The translations under genes were made by a program, and so were the position numbers. Of a DNA stretch of 5,848 nt, positions 1 through 5,650 are shown piece by piece. Location: positions 1-5,848 of the forward strand of contig PWZK01000122.1 in assembly GCA_003567495.1 (NCBI GenBank). The letters run 5' to 3'. Each line of letters starts with the position of its first letter. The stretch's first letter is position 1. The notes beneath the pieces are model-generated. The model was not told the origin of the DNA, did no database searches, and saw only the letters and a list, made by a program, of their open reading frames with translations. This stretch comes from Candidatus Brocadiaceae bacterium. Lineage in GTDB: Bacteria > Planctomycetota > Brocadiia > SM23-32.

Positions 1-2
1 AT

Positions 3-60
3 AATCAAGTAAGGGGCGACGCCGCCGCTCGGCGGCGTCCGCCGCCCGCTTTACTTGTTA
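3..60. repeat. GC-rich palindrome just after the 66-residue gene
   Basis: A long imperfect inverted repeat. The outer arms are CAAGTAA (6-12) and TTACTTG (51-57), with TAA/TTA continuing outward. The middle pairing is GGGCG (14-18) with CGCCC (43-47). The inner stem is ACGCCGCC (19-26) with GGCGGCGT (31-38), closing a GCTC loop. It begins at the stop codon of the minus-strand gene, so a terminator role is possible. On the minus strand it is followed only by ATTAT before the window ends, so no U-tract is visible. A dispersed extragenic palindromic repeat is the main alternative. Confidence 0.6.
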
Positions 61-258
61 GTGTTCCACATCGTGTCTTTTTTCGTTTGCAGAAAAAAAG
101 GCGTCTTCCGCATCGAATCTCCTTACAATATCGCCTTCTTCATCGATCACCACAACGACATCGTCATCACGGTCGTGATAAAACGATCTGCCCTTTATCT
201 CGGCCCGGCGCTCGGGAGAGAGCTCAGCGCGGGAAAAAACTGAGACTGTAGTGTTCAC
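58..258 (-). CDS. small acidic hypothetical protein, 66 residues
   Basis: I do not recognise this protein. It starts with GTG at 258; the GTGA shared with the stop of the secreted-protein gene gives a 4-nt overlap, which favours translational coupling. Only a weak AGG lies upstream of the start, as expected for a coupled gene. It has no signal peptide or membrane segment. Its centre (about residues 28-50) is very rich in Asp and Val, with HDRDDDVVVVIDEEGDIVRRF forming what looks like a beta-hairpin in which a strand is followed by an acidic turn. The C-terminus is charged and His-rich. The product is probably cytoplasmic, unlike its exported neighbour. The tight overlap is the best evidence that it is a real gene; the opposite-strand reading here has no such support. 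Confidence 0.55.
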   Translation of the reverse strand: MNTTVSVFSRAELSPERRAEIKGRSFYHDRDDDVVVVIDEEGDIVRRFDAEDAFFSANEKRHDVEH

Positions 259-2417
259 TTTAGCCTGTCAACAAACCTGCCCCAAGCTTCATGTGCTTGT
301 CCCTCAAGCACCTCCCCAAGCCCCATAAGCTTACCGTGTTCCAGCGGTGCGGAGGGGCCAGAGCCGAGATTCCAATAAACTGCCTTTTTCCCGGCGCCAA
401 GAATCGCTTTCCAGGCATCCGGTTCCGATTCCGGTCTTGTTGCTTTTGCCCTGTCAAGGAGACCTGAATCAGCAAAATAATTCAGAATACGGTGAGCCTG
501 CCCGGCATCTATAAGCACCGCATTTTCTAACATAAAACCGGCTATTACAGGAAATGTAATGAACCATATACCCCGGCGCGGGTTATCGCTGTAAACTATG
601 GCCAAATTGAACCGATCGATTTCGCTGCGCGCCGCAGAAAGAAAAGCGCGTGTGTTTCCGATCCGTTCGTCACTGCTGCCCTCTTCTTCTGTTTCGGCTT
701 TTGGAGAATCATTTTCGTTTTCCATTAAAAACATCACTGTCCCGTCCTCAGCATTAACCCACGCGATCCGCATGGTGGGAGAACCCCCGAGGCCGGTGAT
801 GTGGACTTGCCATACCCGATCACCCTGCTCTCCAAAACCAGGCACATCGAATCCAAGCATGAATGTGAGTTTTGCGGATGGCGAATGCATAGCAGATAAG
901 CCGTCGTCCGGTTTCGATATGATCTCTTGTAGGACGGCTCTAACGGCTGTATCCGGCGTAGGTAACTCCGCCGATTCCATATCCGGCAGAGAGTTAATAT
1001 TCTCATCATGAACAGAAAATTCGATAAACGCCGCTTGGAAGTCCCATTTTTCGTCTCCGGCGTCGAGCCCGTCAAACTCAGTTCGGTCCGTTATCGCGAC
1101 ATACTGTCGGTCGGACTCGCCGACCCTTTCGCTATGCTGATCGGGATAATATATATATCCCATACCGGTGCTTCTGAAGCTCCAGCGCACGGAAAAAGGG
1201 CCAAATCCGATATGAAGCCTCCGCCCTTCGATTTTATGTTCGCCGGAAGTAACGCCTTCACCGAAAAGCTCCGACTCTCCGTCATCGCGATAAACCCACT
1301 CCACTTCTGCCTTCCGGCGACTATCGTTTTCCTCTTCCCTCCGCTGCTCCCGGAGCCGGAACGCGCAGTAGGCCTCTCCCTTCCTCATGAGCACCACCTG
1401 GCCGTCTTCTACATATTCCGGAAAAGTCCCGGGAGGCTGATAAAGCGATGTGGAAAGTTCACGATCAAGCAGCATCAGAATTTTGCATAATTTTCTCGCC
1501 TCGCTTGCTGTCTGCCGCGCCGGATTACCGTGTTTGTATGTTCTGTATCCGCCCTCTTTCTGATATTCCACAACGTAACTTCTTCCGTCCAATACCGGCC
1601 TCCAGTCCGGCACTTCGGATTCATCGGGCAGATCAAGTATTCCCAGTTCGACCATTTCATCCCAGAGCTGCGGCCAGAAGCCTGAAAGCTCCAGGTCCTT
1701 GATTTCCCACTGAACGGGTTTGTCTTTCGCAAAGACCGGTTTCAGGTGGCGAGCGTTCCAGGAACCGTTCTCCCTCCAGATGATAATCCCTTGCATAAAT
1801 TCCTTTCCGAACCCGGCCCATAGCCTGAGTTCCAGGTCACCGGCGTCAACTCGTTTCTCGTGCAGGGAAGTAATATCACTTTTTTCCGTCACCTCGCGGA
1901 TTGATTCGAAAAATATACTTTCCCATCCAGCGTCGGGGATGTCCTTATCGAGTGGTATCTTTCCTTCCGAAAACTCCAGTTCATGTGTTGGTTCACTCCA
2001 ATGCCTTCCTTCTTCGTGCAATACCAATTCTCCGCAGAACCAGTCGGCTTTCACCCGTCCGTCTTCGTAGCGGTCGGGAAAAAGCTCTTCCAGATCGCCC
2101 GGCTCCCGATCTTCGCTCCTGTGATGAAAGTATGAGGGGAGCTTTGTAAGATACAGCACCCCACCATCAACTTTCCACCAAGCAACATAGCCGCGCCGAC
2201 AAGCTGTAGACCCTGGTCCTCCACCTGGGAGGCTGGACCGCACTTCGGAAAGCTTTTCACTGCCGAGCGTATCCAGAGGCAGATCGGGATTGGCCACTGG
2301 CGTATTCAGCCAATATTTTTCCCCTTCATACACAATTTTGTATGGAATCTGCACGGTAGCCTGGACGACGGATGCCAGGCATGTGACGAGCAGGGCTGCG
2401 TATATGATGCATTTCAT
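255..2417 (-). CDS. secreted multi-domain protein of unknown function, 720 residues
   Basis: The start at 2417 is chosen over an upstream in-frame ATG (2504) because GGAGGT lies 7 nt before it and because the protein then opens with a classical signal peptide: MK, a hydrophobic stretch (3-18), and a probable cleavage after VQA (residue 20). The Cys at 13 is not in a lipobox. Three parts can be seen. Residues about 26-155 contain RGYVAWWKV, LYLTKL, ELFPDRYEDGRV and ADWFCGEL, a pattern I associate with uncharacterised bacterial proteins (YxxTWxIxxxxLYL ... FPxxxxxxRVFADWFSGEL). Residues about 193-320 contain WDEMVELGILDLPDESEVPDW. Residues about 600-720, after an acidic linker (566-584), contain QAHRILNYFADSGLLDRA and a C-terminal LGEVLEGQAHEAW, resembling ends of large planctomycete-type exported proteins. 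No catalytic motif was recognised. It is probably periplasmic or extracellular. It overlaps the 66-residue gene. Confidence 0.85.
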   Translation of the reverse strand: MKCIIYAALLVTCLASVVQATVQIPYKIVYEGEKYWLNTPVANPDLPLDTLGSEKLSEVRSSLPGGGPGSTACRRGYVAWWKVDGGVLYLTKLPSYFHHRSEDREPGDLEELFPDRYEDGRVKADWFCGELVLHEEGRHWSEPTHELEFSEGKIPLDKDIPDAGWESIFFESIREVTEKSDITSLHEKRVDAGDLELRLWAGFGKEFMQGIIIWRENGSWNARHLKPVFAKDKPVQWEIKDLELSGFWPQLWDEMVELGILDLPDESEVPDWRPVLDGRSYVVEYQKEGGYRTYKHGNPARQTASEARKLCKILMLLDRELSTSLYQPPGTFPEYVEDGQVVLMRKGEAYCAFRLREQRREEENDSRRKAEVEWVYRDDGESELFGEGVTSGEHKIEGRRLHIGFGPFSVRWSFRSTGMGYIYYPDQHSERVGESDRQYVAITDRTEFDGLDAGDEKWDFQAAFIEFSVHDENINSLPDMESAELPTPDTAVRAVLQEIISKPDDGLSAMHSPSAKLTFMLGFDVPGFGEQGDRVWQVHITGLGGSPTMRIAWVNAEDGTVMFLMENENDSPKAETEEEGSSDERIGNTRAFLSAARSEIDRFNLAIVYSDNPRRGIWFITFPVIAGFMLENAVLIDAGQAHRILNYFADSGLLDRAKATRPESEPDAWKAILGAGKKAVYWNLGSGPSAPLEHGKLMGLGEVLEGQAHEAWGRFVDRLK

Positions 2418-2624
2418 TCTTTTTACCTCCAGGAGTTGATTTCGGATTTTACGAGCCTTATCCCTCTTGCCCAATCTGCTTAATAGACGAACCTTGGATT
2501 CCATAACCTCAAAGCGCAGATGTTAGGCGTCATGATTTTCTGCAGATTTTATGGCGTTTTCAAAGATTTCTAAAGCCCGGCGGAACATCTCTTCTCTTTG
2601 TCTCTCTTCTGCAAAACCCTGTTT
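2418..2624 (-). pseudogene. remnant of a TPR-protein C-terminus with an in-frame stop
   Basis: Between a stop at 2627-2625 and the secreted-protein start, one minus-strand frame reads FRRALEIFENAIKSAENHDA, then TAA (2525-2523), then HLRFEVMESKVRLLSRLGKR and DKARKIRNQLLEVKR in the same frame. The pattern LLSRLGKRDKARKIRNQLLEV fits helix A, turn and helix B of a tetratricopeptide repeat, and the preceding segment is also amphipathic and helical. The frame continues without a stop into the signal peptide downstream. The likely history is decay of an upstream TPR gene, with a sense codon turned into TAA and the 5' part lost or frameshifted. It is too short to be a confident family call, and a chance helical reading is possible. 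Confidence 0.4.
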
Positions 2625-2705
2625 TTAGCATGTATCGTCTTTTACAGTATTAGACACACGGGGCGCGTTAAAGTTCCTGACTTTATTCAAGAATCAACTA
2701 TCCTT

Positions 2706-2734
2706 AGTATAGACGTTCCGTATATTATCTTCAA
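2706..2734 (-). promoter_or_regulatory. candidate sigma70 promoter for the secreted-protein operon
   Basis: On the minus strand, TTGAAG (2734-2729) is followed after 17 bp by TATACT (2711-2706), a fair -35/-10 pair. Transcription would start near 2699, giving a leader of about 280 nt through the TPR remnant. A closer alternative is TTTAGA-17-TAAAAT (2574-2546). Neither is supported by anything beyond the match. No good plus-strand promoter for the helix-turn-helix gene was found in 2625-2799, which is otherwise AT-rich and featureless. Confidence 0.3.
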
Positions 2735-2799
2735 GTAATATTATTTTCCCTCCCTTTGCAGAGAATTCCCAGCCGACTATCTGGCGCTCTTGATTCCTG

Positions 2800-3063
2800 A
2801 TGGAATCCATTGTACATGAGCACCGCCAGACGGCCGGCTATTTCCAAAGTAAAATGAATAAATCACGGGTAAAAATCGATTTCAAACAGTTTGCTTCCGG
2901 TCTCACGCTCAACCAGCGAAAGGTTTACCACCTGATGGTCAAAGGTTACAAACCCGGAGAGATCGCACGAAAACTCGGCATAACCAGAGTTGCAGTGTAT
3001 CACAGGCGGAAATCGATCCGTCGCAAGCTGAGGGAAAAGATAGCGGAATACGCAGCCGCTTAA
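2800..3063 (+). CDS. small sigma-region-4-like helix-turn-helix DNA-binding protein
   Basis: The 87-residue product has a C-terminal helix-turn-helix of the sigma-70 region 4/LuxR type. LTLNQRKVYHLMVKGYKPGE (35-54) is followed by IARKLGITRVAVYHRRKSIR (55-74) and a basic RKLREK tail. In this fold the helix around residues 61-73 enters the DNA major groove. No other sigma-factor domain is present, so it is more likely a stand-alone regulator than a sigma factor. The start is uncertain: ATG at 2800 follows an in-frame TGA closely and has no Shine-Dalgarno sequence; ATG at 2854 (residue 19, 69-residue product) also has none but gives a protein starting just before the conserved part. The stop TAA lies within the TTAA where the neighbouring element inserted. 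It is not part of the restriction operon, and its targets are unknown. Confidence 0.65.
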   Translation: MESIVHEHRQTAGYFQSKMNKSRVKIDFKQFASGLTLNQRKVYHLMVKGYKPGEIARKLGITRVAVYHRRKSIRRKLREKIAEYAAA

Positions 3064-3307
3064 CCTGCTTTTCTCACAAGCCGCCAGTGGTGCAGATGCG
3101 CAGAAAGCAAGCGCCGCTGTATTCTTATACGCGAAGCGCAGCTTTCTAAGGCAGATGTGCCGCTGGAGGCTTGCCCGAAGGGCAAAGCGCTGTTTGTTCC
3201 TGTTTCTCTCCAGTGTGGTAAAATATTGCAACTCAATAGATGCTGTTAACGTCAAATTTTTAATTCGTTTATCCTGATATATGTCGTTGCTTTGTGAGAA
3301 ATGCAGG
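3064..3307. mobile_element. MITE-like element with TTAA target duplication
   Basis: Terminal inverted repeats CCTGCTTTTCTCACAAGCC (3064-3082) and CCTGCATTTCTCACAAAGC (reverse complement of 3289-3307) match at 15 of the first 16 positions. Both ends are flanked directly by TTAA (3060-3063 and 3308-3311). The 244-bp interior has no transposase; the only long reading across it is a low-quality minus-strand frame. This is the structure of a miniature inverted-repeat element moved in trans. A TTAA target with CC-starting ends is the habit of piggyBac-type DDE transposases, and in bacteria the IS1380 family is their usual relative, so that family is my guess for the mobiliser. It has inserted between the helix-turn-helix gene and its terminator. 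Confidence 0.65.
3078..3172. repeat. imperfect palindrome inside the MITE-like element
   Basis: The left half of the element folds on itself. AAGCC.CCAG.GG with AGAAAGC and AAGCGC (3078-3114) pairs imperfectly with GCGCAGCTTTCT and GCCGCTGGAGGCTT (3136-3172). A short hairpin follows, GCCC-GAA-GGGC (3173-3183) between CTT and AAAG. Such self-complementarity is common in non-autonomous elements and would give a strong stem in any transcript reading out of the upstream gene. Confidence 0.55.
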
Positions 3308-3329
3308 TTAATCATCCGGCGGGGGAAAG

Positions 3330-3360
3330 GGGGAAGTCCGTTCGATTCCCCTTTTTTTTT
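3330..3360 (+). terminator. Rho-independent terminator of the helix-turn-helix gene
   Basis: GGGGAA (3330-3335) pairs with TTCCCC (3346-3351) around a 10-nt loop and is followed by nine T residues (3352-3360). The orientation fits the plus-strand helix-turn-helix gene. With the inserted element removed, the stem would begin 18 nt after that gene's stop codon, a normal distance. Confidence 0.8.
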
Positions 3361-3457
3361 GGAATAAAAATTCCGTCAACCGGAAGCACTAAGTCAGAAA
3401 ATGCTGCTGACAAAGAAAGCCGCCGGGAGGAATAAACCTCATACGAAAAATTGAAAT

Positions 3458-3508
3458 AAAAAACCAAACCCGGGCCGGTGGGAATCTCCTTGCCGGCCCA
3501 TTTTTTGG
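3458..3508. terminator. probably bidirectional terminator after the restriction endonuclease gene
   Basis: GGGCCGG (3472-3478) pairs with CCGGCCC (3493-3499) around a 14-nt loop, with an outer CCAAA/TTTGG pairing (3464-3468 with 3504-3508). On the plus strand the stem is followed by six T (3501-3506). On the minus strand the outer stem is followed by six T (complement of 3458-3463). It lies 15 nt beyond the stop of the endonuclease gene, so it ends the restriction-modification transcript and may also block plus-strand read-through. Confidence 0.7.
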
Positions 3509-3522
3509 TCATTATGAAACAG

Positions 3523-4251
3523 TTATTCAGCATTCCGCTGTCTGGCATACGCCATAGCATGTCCGCTCAGCGAAGCGGCGAAATTGCTGAAGCTGAATTC
3601 AGACCGGGGCTCCGTGTATTTCCCCTCGATGCCACTCGTCCGGTCCGACAGTATCAGGCATGCGCCGTCATAGAGACGTTCCCGCATAAGACGCTCGCAA
3701 AACAGCTCGTAGCGCTTCGCATAAGAAGTTTTCTTGAACTCGGGAAAGACCTCGAAATGCGGCTCTTTCACCTTAACAGGCGCTGCGGACCGGGGGCTGT
3801 CTTCCAGCAACATCATCCAGCCGAGCCACGGCTTTCGGGACGGCTCGAACTTGCCCTCACGATATGCCGTAAGAAGGTCGGTCGAGTTTCCAAGCGCCTC
3901 CTCAATACGGTTGTTAAAGTTGTTGCCAAAAGACGGGCCGACATGCGCCTTTAATTCGATGGAGGCCAGAAGCACGTCGTCCACCACCACGACCAGGTCC
4001 CAGTTCTTGGCCGGTCTGAAATAACCGGGCAGCGTGGTAGCGCTTCGGTGTATGGTGGAGTCCGGCAAGCCCGCCTCGGAAAGCAGATCGGCCAGGAGCG
4101 TGATAAAACCGTCGAGATGCTTTCCGCCGGTAACCGCACTGCGGGCGCCTGTATCTTTGCGGCCTGTGGCCACTCCCTGCTTCTGCTGTTGCTGCGTTCT
4201 CACGCGCCAGAAGAATTGAACCGCTTCGGTAATCTGTTTCTCATAGTTCAT
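3523..4251 (-). CDS. type II restriction endonuclease, PaeR7I/XhoI family (predicted CTCGAG)
   Basis: The 242-residue protein has the length and sequence signatures of the XhoI/PaeR7I family, which cleaves double-stranded CTCGAG. Recognised segments are GGKHLDGF (42-49), LPGYFRPAKNWDLVVVVDD (74-92), then IELKAHVGPSFGNNFNNR (98-115), and later PHFEVFPEFKKTSYAKRYEL and ERLYDGACLILS. The PD-(D/E)xK active site is formed by D85 and E99-x-K101, with the invariant GPSFGNNFNN just after. An N-terminal run of Gln (20-23) looks like a lineage-specific insertion. The ATG overlaps the methyltransferase stop as ATGA, and AAGGAG lies 5 nt upstream, so translation should be efficient and coupled, with the nuclease made after the protecting enzyme. 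The specificity is inferred from family membership; the frame looks intact and active. Confidence 0.9.
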   Translation of the reverse strand: MNYEKQITEAVQFFWRVRTQQQQKQGVATGRKDTGARSAVTGGKHLDGFITLLADLLSEAGLPDSTIHRSATTLPGYFRPAKNWDLVVVVDDVLLASIELKAHVGPSFGNNFNNRIEEALGNSTDLLTAYREGKFEPSRKPWLGWMMLLEDSPRSAAPVKVKEPHFEVFPEFKKTSYAKRYELFCERLMRERLYDGACLILSDRTSGIEGKYTEPRSEFSFSNFAASLSGHAMAYARQRNAE

Positions 4252-5240
4252 GCACTCTCCTTCTCGCCTTGAGTTATCAGCCGGGCATGTGAAAAAAGGG
4301 AGTTTGTCGTCCGGCTGATGCGGGCCGCGGCCATTTTATAATAATGAGGGTCGATTTCCACATTGATGGAGTTGCGCCCCCACTTCGCCGCTGCCACCGC
4401 TGTGGTGCCCGTGCCGGCGAAAGGATCGAGCACCGTGTCGCCCGCGAACGAAAACATACGCACCAGGCGAGAAGCAAGCTCTTCGGGAAAAGGCGCGGGA
4501 TGGTCCCAGGTCGAAGCGCCTGCGATATCCATCCATATGGACTGAAACCATTTTTTATGGTTTTGCCCGGATATAACAGATAGTACCCGGGCTTTGGGAT
4601 CGGGTTTCCTGTACCCGCCCGGTTTGCGCTGCATGAGTATGAATTCAATATCGTTTTTTATAACAGCATTCGGCTCGTAAGGCTTCCCGAGGAAACCGGC
4701 ACCGTTCCCGGCCGACTCAAACTTTGCATTGGCTATTTTATGCCAGATGATCGGTGAGAGGTTGTCATAGCCTATAGCGCGACAGCGCTCCTGGACGGAT
4801 GCGTGCAGCGGCACGACGGTATGCCTTCCGTTGTTTTTCCTTCTGGACAGGCACACGTCTCCGACCACGCAGACCAGCCGTCCCCCGGGCACCAGCACCC
4901 GGTAGCAATGCGTCCAGGCCTTGTCCAGTTCTGCGAGAAACCGGTCATAATCCTCGACATCTCCGAGCTGGTCTTTGTTATCGCGGTATTTCTTGAGGCT
5001 CCAGTACGGCGGAGAGGTGACGACAAGATGTATGGATTCATCGCCGATAAACGACAGGTCCCGGGCATCACCGCGGATGAGCTCATGGCGGGTCGGTATT
5101 TTCTGCACGGCCGCTTCGATTTCGCCCAGAGTTTTTCCGTCCTTAGCGATGCGCGGAATATCGGTTTGCGGATTTTCCAGATTCGCAACGGAAGGAGGCA
5201 AAAAACTCTGATCATTCTGTGCTGTTGTCATTGTGGACAT
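4248..5240 (-). CDS. beta-class site-specific DNA methyltransferase, partner of the endonuclease
   Basis: The 330-residue enzyme has the N6/N4-amino methyltransferase fold in beta order. The catalytic motif IV TSPPYW (75-80) comes first; the S-adenosylmethionine motif I DPFAGTGTT (272-280) and acidic residue in NVEID (E295) come near the C-terminus, preceded by HPAPFP (247-252). ELIRGDARD (53-61) precedes the catalytic loop. The SPPYW form is typical of N4-cytosine methyltransferases such as those of the SmaI/Cfr9I type, though some N6-adenine enzymes also carry it, so the methylated base is uncertain. It should protect the endonuclease site. It is first in the operon and overlaps the nuclease gene by 4 nt. 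The start at 5240 has no clear Shine-Dalgarno; a second ATG at 5231 is possible. No controller gene is present. Confidence 0.9.
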   Translation of the reverse strand: MSTMTTAQNDQSFLPPSVANLENPQTDIPRIAKDGKTLGEIEAAVQKIPTRHELIRGDARDLSFIGDESIHLVVTSPPYWSLKKYRDNKDQLGDVEDYDRFLAELDKAWTHCYRVLVPGGRLVCVVGDVCLSRRKNNGRHTVVPLHASVQERCRAIGYDNLSPIIWHKIANAKFESAGNGAGFLGKPYEPNAVIKNDIEFILMQRKPGGYRKPDPKARVLSVISGQNHKKWFQSIWMDIAGASTWDHPAPFPEELASRLVRMFSFAGDTVLDPFAGTGTTAVAAAKWGRNSINVEIDPHYYKMAAARISRTTNSLFSHARLITQGEKESA

Positions 5241-5271
5241 CCATTATTTGCGGTTTGCAGAAACTGTTTTC

Positions 5272-5300
5272 ATTATACACGAGACACATGTAGAATGCAA
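5272..5300 (-). promoter_or_regulatory. promoter of the restriction-modification operon
   Basis: On the minus strand TTGCAT (5300-5295) and a perfect TATAAT (5277-5272) are 17 bp apart. Transcription would start near 5265, about 25 nt before the methyltransferase ATG. The short leader contains no purine-rich ribosome site. Confidence 0.6.
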
Positions 5301-5442
5301 CCCGGCCTACCAGTCCGTCTTTACTGGGTGATGTTGCCGACTTTTTTATTCCGTTTCAAGGGAGATGCCACGTACAATGCCATGTAAGGTTTTCTCGACA
5401 TCTGTTAACAATTGCGAAATAATCATATAGGAGACAAGCAGT

Positions 5443-5491
5443 CCGGACTTTCGATCCGGCAACCGGGGTTCGAATCCCCGTGGGGTCACCA
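5443..5491 (+). tRNA. 3' fragment of a tRNA, probably Glu (TTC); attachment-site remnant
   Basis: The anticodon stem CCGGA (5443-5447)/TCCGG (5455-5459) closes a 7-nt loop CTTTCGA, which places TTC (Glu) at the anticodon; G at position 37 is unusual for Glu. The T arm is CGGGG-TTCGAAT-CCCCG (5464-5480). TGGGGTC (5481-5487), discriminator A and an encoded CCA complete the 3' end. The matching 5' acceptor strand GACCCCA and a paired D stem are absent upstream (5417-5442 is AT-rich), although GACAAGCAGT (5433-5442) could be D-arm sequence. A tRNA 3' segment starting at the anticodon arm next to an integrase is the classical att repeat left by tyrosine-recombinase integration. It is unlikely to make a functional tRNA. 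Confidence 0.7.
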
Positions 5492-5498
5492 CCACACA

Positions 5499-5544
5499 GA
5501 AGCCCCGGAGAGCCTTGAAAGGCCCCCTCAGGGGCTTCTTTTTT
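5499..5544 (+). terminator. Rho-independent terminator after the tRNA fragment
   Basis: GAAGCCCC (5499-5506) pairs with GGGGCTTC (5531-5538) and is followed by six T (5539-5544). An inner GCCT-TGAA-AGGC hairpin (5512-5523) stacks inside. It begins 8 nt after the CCA end, the normal place for a tRNA terminator, so it probably belonged to the intact tRNA gene or the att region. Confidence 0.75.
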
Positions 5545-5559
5545 GCATTTCCGCTTCCC

Positions 5560-5588
5560 TTGCAATGTTGCATGGCGTGCCCTATAAT
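5560..5588 (+). promoter_or_regulatory. promoter of the integrase gene
   Basis: TTGCAA (5560-5565) and perfect TATAAT (5583-5588) are separated by 17 bp. Transcription would start near 5595, at the palindrome GCATATGC (5593-5600), giving a leader of about 56 nt. A further TTGCAT lies on each side of the -35 hexamer (5543 and 5568). The palindrome at the start point could be an operator; this is inference only. Confidence 0.65.
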
Positions 5589-5610
5589 ATCAGCATATGC
5601 GTAAGAAGTG

Positions 5611-5630
5611 GTCACTATGGCAGTCACTAT
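5611..5630 (+). repeat. direct repeat GTCACTAT in the integrase leader
   Basis: GTCACTAT occurs perfectly at 5611-5618 and 5623-5630, 12 bp apart start to start, between the integrase promoter and its ribosome site. The spacing is near one helical turn. Possible roles are arm-type integrase binding sites or an autoregulatory site; neither can be shown from the window. Confidence 0.45.
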
Positions 5631-5650
5631 ACTTTCTTGAGGGCGCTACC

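Noticed and set aside
598..2149. Several plus-strand readings of 80-160 residues inside the secreted-protein gene
   Set aside because: They are antisense shadows of a long frame that has a signal peptide and a strong ribosome site. None has domain content.
2418..2504. Upstream ATG at 2504 as the start of the secreted protein
   Set aside because: It would bury the signal peptide 29 residues inside the protein, and the GGAGGT ribosome site is placed for the ATG at 2417.
2469..2528. Integron attC-like site: GTTAGGC (2523-2529) with a partial complement GCCCAAT 60 bp away
   Set aside because: One core site lacks the required AAC, the central stem does not pair, no integron integrase or cassette array is visible, and the same bases read as TPR-like coding sequence.
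2800..3063. Helix-turn-helix protein as the restriction-modification controller (C protein)
   Set aside because: The fold looks like sigma region 4 rather than the Xre type of C proteins. It is on the opposite strand beyond two terminators, and I saw no C-box at the methyltransferase promoter.
2863..3315. Minus-strand 150-residue reading opposite the helix-turn-helix gene
   Set aside because: It is mostly conceptual translation of the MITE-like palindrome followed by the antisense of the helix-turn-helix gene. There is no ribosome site or recognisable domain.
3336..3351. T-loop-like GTTCGATTCCCC, possibly a second tRNA-derived att copy
   Set aside because: It has no complementary T stem and no acceptor end, and it does not match the tRNA fragment at 5464-5491 beyond the loop. 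The bases are explained by the terminator stem.
5346..5627. Minus-strand reading of 93 residues across the tRNA fragment and terminator
   Set aside because: Peptides such as RGFEPRLPDRKSG are the well-known antisense translation of tRNA T and anticodon arms. It overlaps the terminator and integrase promoter.
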